Origin: Agarophyton chilense
Lineage: Eukaryota > Rhodophyta > Florideophyceae > Gracilariales > Gracilariaceae
NCBI GenBank assembly: GCA_030374765.1
Contig: JARGXX010000092.1
Span: 620,001 to 684,000 of the forward strand
DNA: 64,000 nucleotides
Direction of reading: 5' to 3'
The notes beneath the pieces are model-generated. The model did not search any database, had not been told where the DNA came from, and saw nothing but the letters and a program-made list of their open reading frames with translations. This document shows, piece by piece, positions 53,015-63,639 of the stretch; the stretch's first letter is position 1, and each line of letters starts with the position of its first letter. Both the position numbers and the translations under genes were made by a program.

Positions 53015-56000
53015 TTATACTTGCGTACATTCTCGTAGCTCCCTTGAAAGGCGTTGCGAGTGGACTACGAAACGTTTCTCAACCTCTTGACTCTCGTATA
53101 AGGGGGCGCCCTCTGCTATATTATGCTTTGCGAACTTCATATGCCGCTCGCCGCAAGCTACTAAAAACACCGCCGTTACCTCGGATGTTGTTCCATGTGC
53201 AGTAGAAAGCACACTCTTCACCTTCACATTCGCAACCTCCGACGACACGTGCTGTATGATTGCGCTGATTGATTGATGCTCTATGTTCTCGAAGAGAACA
53301 TTTGGATCAGAGATGGTGATTGTATTCGCTGAGTTAACGTGAAGCTGATCTTCAACCATTTCGAGGGTATTTGCAACACATAGCAGTGCCACTCGGTGCA
53401 TTGAACTCAAAACCTGCCCCCCGTCAGCACAAACTTTATGATTCTGTTCAATATTTGCAGCCAATGTTAGCATGGTAGAAGGGTTATTCGCATTTCGATT
53501 TGAGGGGTTTGATTTCGTTTGCTTCTCTCTCTTGATAGGATACTGTTTGCTTCCGGCAGCGGTCTCCAAACACTTCACAGATGAATCAACAAGCTTCTTG
53601 GCCTTCTTTGTGGAAAGCTTCATAGATTCCTGCTTGGTCTCCGCCAAAAGCATGACCAAAACGGGCCCGAAAGATCGCACCCGCTTTCGATTACCCGTTG
53701 GCTCGTTTTCCCGCACGTCCACGAGCACGTACATACAGCGATCTTCCGCAAATGACAGTTGCCCGCTCACCTTCAACACAACGCCCTTCTCTACAAGTTT
53801 CGAAACAGAAATACCTGTCATTCCAGCAAATACGCATTCACATCTGGCGTAATGCCGGGCCAAATCGCTCGCAAACAAACAAACTGCATCTAGAACACCT
53901 TCAGATCCGTGGAGGTCGAAATCCACGAACAACCCCTTCTTCAAATCCAGGTCTTCGTCGTTTAAAAGACAAGACTCCAGCGATACCGACATATTTGTAG
54001 ATGACAATATATATTCATCTTCACTGGTAGTATTCCCGTGCACATCGAGTCGATCACTACCGCTGTCAGAACCAGGGGATTTAGACTGGCTCTCGTTTTC
54101 CGAGACGTGCGGCCCCTGCTGTTCCACAACAGCATCTCTGCCATCGACAAAGCTATTATTTCCAACTTGCTGCTGGGTATCCGCATAATACTCCACCGAC
54201 GGATCACGAATAGTGCCCGGCGAATCAAGACTGGTGCTCTGCAAGTTGGCTTCTAATTGTGCTCTAATTTGCGCGTCGGTAAGATTTGGCTTCTCATCAC
54301 AAAATGTAGAAAGTGGAGAAGACTTTGCTTCTTCACTGTATCGCAGGAAAGCATCTGAAGGAGCAAAGTCGTTCATTCGCGGTCCAACACAGAAAACTCG
54401 TTCGGAAAAGGTGTCCCGTTTCGGCATCCATTTCATGGTGTTGATCACTTCAGCTCTCTTGCTCGCAATCCAGCCCAAGTCACTTGCCTCGGTATGTGAT
54501 TGATTTGGATCCTCATGCTCGTAGACGTTCATATTGAAAACACTTTGTGGTGGTGGCTCAATTGCAGTGGAGAGCCCATCCAGATCCGAGTCATTAGTAG
54601 GTGCCGGTGCCGAGGTATGTGGAGAATGTCCCATTTGCGCATTCAATCCCGCCATTTCGTTTCGGCCGTGTACTTCGAGCTCGGTCGGCTTACGATCCAA
54701 TACTTGTGTACTTCGATATTCTTCAAGAGCGACCGTATTTGCTGTTTCTTCAACATCGTTCGCAGCTTCTCTGAGGGAAACTTTTATCTCTCGACCGGTG
54801 CCAGTCATCTCGTTCCGATTATCAACATCATCGAAGTTCAACATAAACGATCCGTTGATGTCCGCTATATTATCCAACACCGAGATCTCTACGCATTCTA
54901 ACCCTGTTCTTCTTTGAAGCTCAGACACAAGATCGTTATTATTCATGGGGAAACGAAACTCGTTTCCAATGTTAGTTGACATCGCTGTATTGCCTTGCTC
55001 ATCGAGGTAGCGGATGAGTAGAGGAACTCTATTCTTTTTGCTGAGCGCTTTCGGCTTCATCCATCTTCGCCTTTGTGAATGCACGTTATTCTTTTCCTTC
55101 CCATCATAGCTCTTTCCAAGGACGTCTTTCGCAATTTTACGGAGAATAAGTAAACTTTCAGCTGTGGATCGCTTTGGATTGTATCTCGCTGTAGCAACCA
55201 CAGCACGGGTATCCTCAATTCGTTGCACGTCATCAACTATAACCTGCACAGTACCGGACGACTCTCTGTCAACTTTTCCCCATACCAGCACCCTGGCATC
55301 GTCTTGTACAACAAATTGTGGATCCGGTTCGTCGCTTTCATATTCAGCTATGTGAGGGCTTTGTTCGGGGCCATTTTCAATATTAGACAAACCAGCTTCG
55401 GCATTGGAAACCCCTATTACTTGCTCAACCACTTCATAGTGACCCGGAAATACAACACCGCTTACACGACTTGTCTCGTCTTCTATCATCCATCTTGCCA
55501 TTTTCCTTCCTTTTGCAGTGGTTAGTTTCTTCAGCTCAGTCACACATGACAAAATTACCACTTCAGTGTCATTCGTGATCGCTGAAGATTCTGAATTCAG
55601 TCTATCGGACCCGTCTAAATCGTAAGTAGTATCCGCCCCTTCTCCAACAAGAAGATCAACGCGTGTGCACCCGAGAAACTGTCCAACACCTCTAAGATCT
55701 TGAAGTGGATGACCTGAAGCATAGAATCCTATGGATGCTTTTTCTCCAGAGAGTCGTTCAAGATCGATAAAGTCTGGTTGCTCACTGCAAGCTCGGGCTA
55801 GATCAATCTCCTCTTCTTCCCATGCTAGCCTTTCCTGCTCGTTTAGTTCTTCCAAATCTTCCGGCGTGGTGCTTTTGTTCTCTCGTCGCTTTCTCTTGTC
55901 CCTGAGCTTGCGCCGCAGTTTCAAAAGACTTTCGAACTTCTCGAGTAGCACCTTGCGATTTGGATGTAGTTCGTCAAAGGCCCCCGCCTGTATAAGAGAT

Positions 56001-58867
56001 GACAAAGCACGTTTGTTTAGCACTCGCAAATCAACGCGGTTGATTAAATCGGCTATGCTTCTAAAAGAGCCGTTTGCATCCCGTTCATCAATGAGTGCCT
56101 GACTCACCGACGAGCCCACTGTTTTTACTGCTTCAAATCCTAGGCGTACCACGCTTGCACTGTTCTGACGATGAACAGTAAAGCCAAGCCCTGAGCTGTT
56201 TACTGAAGGGGGGAGAATGCGAACCCCAAGCATCCTCGCATCTGCCAGATAACGAACCAATTTTTCCGACTGCTGCATGTTGGACGTTAAGAGAGCTGCA
56301 CAATACTCTACAGGATAGTTTGCCTTGAGAAACGCTGTCTGGTACGTCAAGTAGGCATAGGCGGTAGAGTGCGATTTGTTAAAGCAATATTCTGCAAACT
56401 TCACCATCATGTCAAACAAGTTCTCGGATATATCCTTCGCAATCCCTCGCTCTTCTGCACCCTTCACAAATCTCGGGCGTTCCTTTTCCATGTCCTTCAA
56501 TTTCTTCTTCCCCATAGCTCTACGAAGAATATCCGCTTGACCCAAGCTGTAACCCGCAAGATCTCGAGCAATGCGCATTATTTGTTCCTGATAGACCATG
56601 ATACCATACGTCTCCTTTAATATGGGCTCAAGCAGTGGGTGATCATATTCAATAGGTTCTAAACCGTGCTTGCGACGAATGAACTTCGGGATCAAGCCGG
56701 CATCTAGAGGACCTGGACGATATAAAGCCAGAATGGAAGATATATCTTCCAGGGAATTTGGTCGAAGCTCGCGAACGATGTTGCGCATTCCAGCAGAAGC
56801 GTCTAATTGAAAGATCCCGTCTAGTTCTCCTTCGGCAAGCAACTTATATGTCTTGTCGTCGTCGAGAGGAAGGGCATCGACAGAGAAGTCAAGATCCTCG
56901 CCAATTTCCCGTTCCTGTCTACCTTGATTGATGAACTTCAAGGCTTTCTCGATCACGGTCAGGTTCTTCAATCCTAGGAAGTCCATCTTCAGCAAACCAA
57001 CGGACTCGACATCTTCCATGGCATATTGTGTTATGGTTTCACCGTGCTTTGCTTTGGTCAATGGAACTATGTCAGTCAGGGGATCCGCTGATATTACAAC
57101 ACCTGCGGCGTGAATGCCAAAAGTTTTGTTCGTTCCTTCGATGCGCTGTGCCTTATCCAACCATTCTCGATATTCCGGACGACCCTCAACAATTTTCTTG
57201 AAATCTCGACTGGGAGGTTTGCTTGAAAGCAGCTCCTTCAAAGTCGCAGGTTTCCCCCGACTTACAGGAATAAGCTTGGCAAGCCGGTCTGCTTCCTTGT
57301 AAGACACATTATGAACCCGAGCAACATCTTTCAATACAGCCTTGCTCGTCAATCGATTGAAGGTGATGATTTGCGCAACGCGGCCTTGACCGTATCGCTC
57401 CGTTACATACTCAATCACCCTCTCTCGCCCTTCGACAGAAAAGTCTGTGTCAATGTCAGGCATGCTTCTTCGCTCAATGTTGAGAAATCGCTCAAAGAGC
57501 AAGTTAAACGGAATCGGGTCCACGTCCGTAATTCGCAACGCAAAAGCAACCAGAGAACCAGCTGCTGACCCCCTTCCTGGACCAACCGGTATGTTGCAAG
57601 TTCTAGCAAAATGAATGTAATCCCATACAACAAGAAAATACGATGAGAAACCCATGCGACGAATCATGTCCAACTCCAGGTCCAGGCGTTCAATATATGT
57701 GCGTTCTGAGCATTTCTGAATCAAACCTGATTCAATCCGCGCCTTTAATCGTTCTTGAAGCCCGAGCTGGGAAACGTGACGCAAGTAGCCATCATGGGAA
57801 TCATCGAACTTCTTCGGTATCGGGAAATCTGGAATTCGAGTGGCACCGAACAAGTTGTATGATTCAACTTTGTTTGCTACTTGAAGTGTATTGTACAAAG
57901 CTTCGTCCACCGCGTGGATTGGCAAATGGTCTACGAAGCATTGGCGCATTTCATCGATAGACTTGAAATACTCAGTTCCGGAGTAGCGTAATCTGTTTTC
58001 ATCTGTCAGTTGCTTTCCCGTTTGAATGCAAATTAGGGCGTCATGAGCCTCAGCGTCTAGACAGCTCGTGAAATGACTGTCATTGGTAGCAATAACCTTA
58101 ATCGACAGTTCTTTAGAAAGTTGAAGCATGACAGGATTGACCTTTTTGTCCTCTTCGCTTCCGTGATCCTGAATCTCGAGGTAAAAGTCGTCTCCAAACA
58201 CATCACGAAACCACATCGCTACAGTTCGTGCGGAGTCGACGTCGTCGTTTAAAATCGCTTGGGCTATCTCTCCCCCCAGACATGCACTGGAAACAATAAG
58301 GCCTTCGCGGTACCGGTACAATTGCGCCTTGTTTATACACGGCCTTGCAAAAATACCCCTTCCTACCACACCTTCGAGATGCGCCAGAGTTGTAAGTTTG
58401 ACCAAATTTCTATATCCTTCTTCATTTCTTGCTAGAACAATAAGGTGATATCGCTTAGGAGCCAGTCCGTTTGGCTGCCCGTCTGGAGTATCATTAACAA
58501 TGTACATCTCGTTGCCGATAATTGGCTTCACATTGGTGTCGGCACATGCACGAACAAGTTGAAGTGCTCCATACAACACGCCATGGTCAGTCAATGCCAA
58601 TGCTGGAACATTCAATTCCGAAGCCCTGGATACGAGTGATGACAGTTGACTCGCGCCGTCTAGCAGAGAATAATCTGAGTGAACGTGCAAGGGAACGTAT
58701 TGATTGGCTGGAAGACCGTCAACGCCCGCGGAAGCATCAGTCTTTTGCAACTCAGCAACGACTGTTCTGCGTGGCAGACGAATAAATCCGTGTTCACGAT
58801 TGGATGCACATTTGGAGCGGGGAACGAACGGCAGCGGGGCTAGAAATGCAAAACAGCGCAAGCCCAT
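53015..58867 (-). CDS. dnaE: Bacterial-type DNA polymerase III alpha subunit (DnaE), probably organelle-targeted
   Basis: Replicative polymerase of bacteria (family C), here one intronless 1950-residue frame. The leader MGLRCFAFLAPLPFVPRSKC resembles a plastid transit peptide. The PHP domain starts LHVHSDYSLLDG (60-71) with TDHG (93-96). The palm has GPGRGSAAGSL (429-439), the two metal Asp in PDIDTDF (471, 473) and the third in MDFLGL (629). YCFNKSHSTAYAYL (827-840) is unbroken. Tandem HhH follows, then an OB-fold segment (1102-1220: RWMIEDETSRVSGVVFPGHY). The core resembles cyanobacterial DnaE. About 700 further residues carry no recognised domain. All catalytic Asp residues are present, so it looks active. 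It is convergent with ligA and divergent from LSM6. Confidence 0.95.
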   Translation of the reverse strand: MGLRCFAFLAPLPFVPRSKCASNREHGFIRLPRRTVVAELQKTDASAGVDGLPANQYVPLHVHSDYSLLDGASQLSSLVSRASELNVPALALTDHGVLYGALQLVRACADTNVKPIIGNEMYIVNDTPDGQPNGLAPKRYHLIVLARNEEGYRNLVKLTTLAHLEGVVGRGIFARPCINKAQLYRYREGLIVSSACLGGEIAQAILNDDVDSARTVAMWFRDVFGDDFYLEIQDHGSEEDKKVNPVMLQLSKELSIKVIATNDSHFTSCLDAEAHDALICIQTGKQLTDENRLRYSGTEYFKSIDEMRQCFVDHLPIHAVDEALYNTLQVANKVESYNLFGATRIPDFPIPKKFDDSHDGYLRHVSQLGLQERLKARIESGLIQKCSERTYIERLDLELDMIRRMGFSSYFLVVWDYIHFARTCNIPVGPGRGSAAGSLVAFALRITDVDPIPFNLLFERFLNIERRSMPDIDTDFSVEGRERVIEYVTERYGQGRVAQIITFNRLTSKAVLKDVARVHNVSYKEADRLAKLIPVSRGKPATLKELLSSKPPSRDFKKIVEGRPEYREWLDKAQRIEGTNKTFGIHAAGVVISADPLTDIVPLTKAKHGETITQYAMEDVESVGLLKMDFLGLKNLTVIEKALKFINQGRQEREIGEDLDFSVDALPLDDDKTYKLLAEGELDGIFQLDASAGMRNIVRELRPNSLEDISSILALYRPGPLDAGLIPKFIRRKHGLEPIEYDHPLLEPILKETYGIMVYQEQIMRIARDLAGYSLGQADILRRAMGKKKLKDMEKERPRFVKGAEERGIAKDISENLFDMMVKFAEYCFNKSHSTAYAYLTYQTAFLKANYPVEYCAALLTSNMQQSEKLVRYLADARMLGVRILPPSVNSSGLGFTVHRQNSASVVRLGFEAVKTVGSSVSQALIDERDANGSFRSIADLINRVDLRVLNKRALSSLIQAGAFDELHPNRKVLLEKFESLLKLRRKLRDKRKRRENKSTTPEDLEELNEQERLAWEEEEIDLARACSEQPDFIDLERLSGEKASIGFYASGHPLQDLRGVGQFLGCTRVDLLVGEGADTTYDLDGSDRLNSESSAITNDTEVVILSCVTELKKLTTAKGRKMARWMIEDETSRVSGVVFPGHYEVVEQVIGVSNAEAGLSNIENGPEQSPHIAEYESDEPDPQFVVQDDARVLVWGKVDRESSGTVQVIVDDVQRIEDTRAVVATARYNPKRSTAESLLILRKIAKDVLGKSYDGKEKNNVHSQRRRWMKPKALSKKNRVPLLIRYLDEQGNTAMSTNIGNEFRFPMNNNDLVSELQRRTGLECVEISVLDNIADINGSFMLNFDDVDNRNEMTGTGREIKVSLREAANDVEETANTVALEEYRSTQVLDRKPTELEVHGRNEMAGLNAQMGHSPHTSAPAPTNDSDLDGLSTAIEPPPQSVFNMNVYEHEDPNQSHTEASDLGWIASKRAEVINTMKWMPKRDTFSERVFCVGPRMNDFAPSDAFLRYSEEAKSSPLSTFCDEKPNLTDAQIRAQLEANLQSTSLDSPGTIRDPSVEYYADTQQQVGNNSFVDGRDAVVEQQGPHVSENESQSKSPGSDSGSDRLDVHGNTTSEDEYILSSTNMSVSLESCLLNDEDLDLKKGLFVDFDLHGSEGVLDAVCLFASDLARHYARCECVFAGMTGISVSKLVEKGVVLKVSGQLSFAEDRCMYVLVDVRENEPTGNRKRVRSFGPVLVMLLAETKQESMKLSTKKAKKLVDSSVKCLETAAGSKQYPIKREKQTKSNPSNRNANNPSTMLTLAANIEQNHKVCADGGQVLSSMHRVALLCVANTLEMVEDQLHVNSANTITISDPNVLFENIEHQSISAIIQHVSSEVANVKVKSVLSTAHGTTSEVTAVFLVACGERHMKFAKHNIAEGAPLYESQEVEKRFVVHSQRLSRELRECTQV

Positions 58868-59349
58868 GAGGACAGACGGTGCTTTTGAGGGAAAGGCAGT
58901 TCGTGACGTATAGAACGCGAGCAGAAACTGGCAAACGACCCACTAGTCACAGAGTCGAAACTCTCTTGGTAAGACTTCCTCAATCGCAGATTCCGCAGCT
59001 CATGACGGCGATCTGGAAGTCATCGACCACAGGTGCCTATTACAGAGAACGAGATTTTGCAGTGCAAAAGGTGACCGGATCAAGATTTGCTGTGCTTTGG
59101 GATGGAATTATTTCTGTTTCGTGTACTGTACATACGACGGTAGATTGCGTGGGATACGTGCCATTACCAAACATAGTGGTAGCAATCTATCCCACCTATG
59201 GTTGTAAGCCCTTAGTATAACAACGGACGGCTCTGTGAACGTCTGCCACAAAGCGAGAGCTGCGGTCTGTTCAGTCGGACAGAGCTTTTCCTAACAATCT
59301 ATCCACATCGTTCTAAGCGCGCGGCTGCAAGTTCAAGTTTCTAGCACCG
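58868..59349. other. Region between divergent dnaE and LSM6 genes
   Basis: Probable promoters of both. A 113-codon plus-strand frame (58879-59220) has no recognised features. TATTACCA/CCATTACC-type repeats are not clear. No RNA gene was seen. Confidence 0.55.
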
Positions 59350-59634
59350 ATGGCTTCGTCATCGACCCCAGCTTCGTCGAGCCGTCCCGTATCAGCCAGT
59401 CACGGCCATGGAAGCTCACCTGCAGATTTCCTTAAGGCCGTACTCGGGCGCCCTGTCGTCGTTAAGTTGAACACATCCGTTGAATACCGCGGAATTCTGG
59501 CATGTTTGGATGGGTACATGAACATAGCACTTGAACAGACAGAGGAATACATCAATGGGGAATTGAAGAACACGTTTGGAGACGCCTTCATTCGTGGCAA
59601 CAATGTTATGTATATCTCAGCAGCCAAGACATGA
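59350..59634 (+). CDS. LSM6: U6 snRNA-associated Sm-like protein LSm6
   Basis: Subunit of the LSm1-7 (mRNA decay) and LSm2-8 (U6 snRNP) rings. 94 residues; human LSm6 has 80, so the N-terminal Ser/Ala-rich 25 residues are extra. The Sm fold is plain: GRPVVVKLNTSVEYRGILAC (Sm1), DGYMNIALEQTEEYING with the Asp/Asn that contact U, and FGDAFIRGNNVMYIS (Sm2). It is nearly identical to LSm6 over the core and is the one clearly nuclear-RNA gene in the island. No intron. Confidence 0.96.
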   Translation: MASSSTPASSSRPVSASHGHGSSPADFLKAVLGRPVVVKLNTSVEYRGILACLDGYMNIALEQTEEYINGELKNTFGDAFIRGNNVMYISAAKT

Positions 59635-59991
59635 ACTTGCAATTTCTTGTTGTGCAAAATGTTTGAGAGGTGTGAAACGGGGCACAAAATGCGCTTCCCA
59701 ACCAATGCTTTCGATTGTTTGGAGAGGAACACAGGTTCTAGTGATAAATGCCCTTCGCGCTTTGTTCCTTCAAAGCTGAGCAGCAATTTCGCCTTGTGCT
59801 TTGAACACGAAGGTGATACGCCCTTGCAAGATGCACAGCGCGCGTATGCTTCCCCAAAGCCAGGCCGATCAATTGACTCCCGAAGCACTTCCATCCATGC
59901 TCGCGTGCGATCTTGAGGTAAGTACTGTATGAGATCTAGCGTGAACACTCCTGTCTCAAGTATCCGAAAGACTAAAACTCGTTTACAACTT
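59635..59991. other. Region between convergent LSM6 and mutS2 3' ends
   Basis: Frames open on both strands (plus 59647-59916; minus 59400-59948, which runs antisense into LSM6). Neither has a recognised domain. Probably 3' untranslated sequence. Confidence 0.45.
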
Positions 59992-62915
59992 TCACTGAAG
60001 AAATGCTATGGTAACTCCAGTGCCGCCCTCCTCTTGCTCTGCAAATGATATTCTTTCCACCAATTCGTGCTGAGACAAGTAATCCTTGATACCACTCCTC
60101 AAGCGACCGGTTCCATGTCCGTGTATCACCCACAACGTTCCCATCGCCAGCGCCTTGCTGATTGCCCTATCGACTGAAGACTCGGCAGAATCCACCGTTT
60201 GTCCTCTGATATCAATGGTATTAGCAGCCGTGCGAACCCTGAGTTGCTTCTTGCCCGTGCCACCTCCTTGTCTCGATCTAGAAATCGTACTAGATTGTTT
60301 AAGCTTTCTCCGATTCACAGACACGACTTCCTTCACCCTTACTTTTGCCTTCATAGCCCCGATAGCTACCATAAGTTCTTTCTTGCTTAACTTTTCGACC
60401 ACTTCTACTTCTTTTACGCTAAGCCTCGGGACCATTACCTTATCACCTTCTCTAATATCGTCTACAGTAAGACATCCAGATGGAACACCCGTCGGTGAGG
60501 GGGACTCGGCCCCAGGAACGTTCATAATTCCCAATTTCTCAGTGGCGCGTCCGGCAGCTTGTGCGGAACCACCGCCCTTCTGCATCTCGCGGATCACTTT
60601 AGCTATCTGCTTCTTCGCCTGCTTGACTTCCACCTCCACGGCATTCTTTTGATCTTTTCTCAACTGTGCTTCATTCTCCCGTAATCGGGCGAGACGGCTT
60701 TCCATTTCGGAGCGCATCGTATTCACCTCTCGCAATGCGCGTTCCGAATCCTCGCGAGCGGCTTCAGCTGCGTTTTTGTCTCGCTCCAGACTAGATATCA
60801 TCTTCTCGATGTCCACTCGTGTACTGGAGTCGTTCTCGCCATCCGCTCCATTCAGAAGAAAGCGTGCCTCTTCGATTACTGACGATTCCAAACCCAGCCG
60901 CTCCGCAATCGCCAGAGCGTTTGACCTTCCAGGTATTCCCCAGACCAATCGGTAGGTCGGTACCATATTCACATCATCGAACTCTACACTGGCATTTTCG
61001 AAGAATCGGGCAGAGTTGTCCTTCGAATACTTGAGGGTTTTGAGCTCTCCATGATGCGTAGTTGCAAAAGTTAGTGACGCTCGCTTTCCAACGGCCAGAT
61101 GTCTAAGTATTGACATTCCCAACGCGGCACCTTCCGCTGGATCCTGTACGTCAACAAAATGGGGATGTACAATCAGATACAAAGTTAGACACATTATCTC
61201 CTACAGAACCGACGACCAACGCCACTTGTACAACGTTAATTCTTACTTACCGTTCCAGACCCAATCTCGTCCAACAAAACCAAGGAACGAGACGTGCTCG
61301 CCGCCAAAATACGTTTGATTCTCTCAACATGCCCCGAAAATGTGGACAAGGACTGAACGAGCGACTGATCATCGCCAATGTCCGCAAGAACGGTATCGAA
61401 GAACGGAATTCGGGCACATGTCTGGTCGTTCCCGCTTTCACTCTTGTCCAATACGCCTGGAACAAACATACCGACTTTTGCCATGAGCACAACCACGCCA
61501 AGAGTCTTTAACGCCAGGGTTTTTCCACCTGTGTTCGGACCTGTTACACAAACACATCTCACATCTTCAGAGAGTTTGTAGTTTGTCGGTACCACTTCCC
61601 GTTTCCACTGAGGTTCTTCATCAGTTTCTCTTTGCAGCGAGGGGAGCTCCTCTTCAGTGGATGTAGGTCGCGTCATGGCACTCCATGACAACAACGGATG
61701 CCGCACCCCAAGTAATCGCAGAGGTTTTTGGTTGTCAAACTGCACGTCAACAGCTCCGAGTTCATTTGAGGCACTCGCCTTCGCAGCCCCAACATCCAAT
61801 TGAGAAATTACGTCACACATATGGGAGACATCCTCGCGCAAAGGCGCAACCAGCTCAGACAACTCCCTCAAAACTTTGTTCACGCGCGCGCGTTCCTTCG
61901 CTGCTAACATGCGAAGTCGATCATTCAGTTGGCGAACGGCGGCGGGCTCCAAATACGAAGTGCCACCCGAAGCACTAACATCATGCACGACGGCGCGTTT
62001 GAAAACACCCTTCTTTGGTGTCTTGACAGGAATAACATACCGATCGTAACGCATGGTGATGATGCGTTCCTGAATAGCATTAGCGTTGGTACTCATGAGC
62101 CGATTCAAACGTGCAGTGACATCAAGGCTGGTGGCACGAATATCGGCGCGAACTTCTCTCAAAGGCGCATCATATGTATCAACGACCTGTCCAAACTCGT
62201 CAATCAAAGCATTAATTGTAGATTCAACCTTCGGATAAGTTCGCACATCATCGATAAGCTTCTTCAGCACATCAACTTGTTCATCCGGCACAGCATCTAT
62301 AAATCTACGTATTCTCCGAGCTGCAGAAAGCGTATCAGCAATTTTTCTCAAATCAGTAGCAGTCAACGAAACGCCCTTCTCGGCTTGCAAGAGCAACCCA
62401 CCAATAGCGCGGATGCCGCGAAAATCGATAGGTTTTAACAAGGTGAAGTATAGATAGTGGAGCGCCCTCGTGAGAGCCAAGAGCCTCTCGCTCTCTTGCT
62501 GCGACTCCGGGATGGCCACTCCAAGCTCCCGGCGCAGCTGGATGTCCGCCAATTCGGTGCTGGCGTATCTAGCCACTTGGGCCGACACAGCCGGCCAATC
62601 CAACAATCGCAATGTTTCCTCAACCGAAGCGCGGGGATGCCATTGAGCGTCGTTCGACCGGGTATCGTTTCCAACGAGAAGCGATACGCGTGCATTTTCG
62701 CGGCGCACTTGAGCCGAAGGCGGCGTCGGCGCAACATGCGTGCAATGTGGGACACGGGCTCTGAGTGACTGTGGAGGCAGGCTTAACGTTTGCGATTTGG
62801 CTGTTTGCTGTAGAGCGAGTGCCGTGCGCGGCGGCAGCACGACGGGGACAGCAAATGAAGGCGGTGTCATCAAGGTGAGTGCGTTTCGCTGACGTGACCG
62901 AGATTGATTTCTCAA
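59992..62915 (-). CDS. mutS2: MutS2-type ATPase/endonuclease with Smr domain, probably plastid-targeted; one intron
   Basis: MutS2 acts on recombination intermediates and stalled complexes; plant and algal homologues sit in plastids. Two exons on the minus strand, 62915-61251 and 61143-59992, joined in frame after GSGT: 938 residues. The clamp and lever region is followed by Walker A (TGPNTGGKT, about 455-463) and Walker B (LLDEIGSGT|DPAEGAALG, about 547-563). A coiled connector comes next, then a C-terminal Smr domain (DIRGQTVDSAESS, HGHGTGRLRSGI) with the HGxG and DxR nuclease motifs. All key residues are kept. The N-terminus (RNQSRSRQRNALTL...) is Arg/Pro/Ser-rich; Met16 at 62870 (MTPPSFAVPVVLPPR) is an alternative start with transit-peptide style. 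It is tail-to-tail with LSM6. Confidence 0.94.
61144..61250 (-). other. Spliceosomal intron of the mutS2 gene
   Basis: 107 bp, GTAAGT at the 5' end (61250 downward) and GTACAG at the 3' end (up to 61144). Without it the frame closes 4 codons after Walker B; with it removed the SGT-DPAEG motif is restored in phase 0. Confidence 0.95.
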
Positions 62916-63639
62916 GGAACAGCAGTAGGGATGAAATGTTGGCGTGGGATTAGTGACAACAGTGAATCATGGGCACGGCGCATGCTCATGCTCAAACATA
63001 TGGCGTGCAGCTCCCGCAGGTTATCCGGCCGGTGTGAGGGCGCCATACGCGTGGCCATTGTGGGCGGACAGCCGGCGAGCGCGTCGCTTCGCGCACCAAC
63101 CGATTCTCATGGAGCCGCCCACACAGGGCTCATGGCGAAACCACACTGTGTATCGTATGTATGATATAGACTAGTGTCCATACGACCACTGGCCTCATAT
63201 GAGACCAAAATTACAACATCGATAATTTTTGTTAACTATGTCAATTTCCTTAAATTTTTGTGCCTAGACGTTGTCAACACTCTCTTCTTCTCTGGCGTCA
63301 ACCTCAAAGATCACGAACGATCGTCCACAACCTGTAAACAACATCATCTTTACTTCATTCTTTCATAATTTATCAAATACGTCATCATCTATGGATCCCC
63401 GTCGTGTAGTAAAACACAGACTACACACCCGCGCACGTCTCACCGCATCATAGAGCGACCGTAAACGCTTCTTTGGCACGAAATGCAAGACAAAAGTGGT
63501 CACCGGAAGTGTTACAAAAGTGGAGGTTGTTGTCAAAAACATTCGGAGACACACTTTTGTCACGATGAAATTCGAGCTATCCGGTCGCGAGAAAATATGC
63601 ACACTCAAACTTTGAAATTTAAAAGCCTGTGATCCTGTC
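62916..63639. other. Upstream region of mutS2, no supported gene
   Basis: Holds GC-rich sequence near 62950-63120 and AT-rich sequence afterwards, with overlapping short frames only. A minus-strand 92-codon frame (63363-63641) has no recognised family. Confidence 0.5.

Noticed and set aside
59400-59948. 182-codon minus-strand frame overlapping LSM6
   Set aside because: Its C-terminal third is antisense to LSM6 and the remainder shows no domain.
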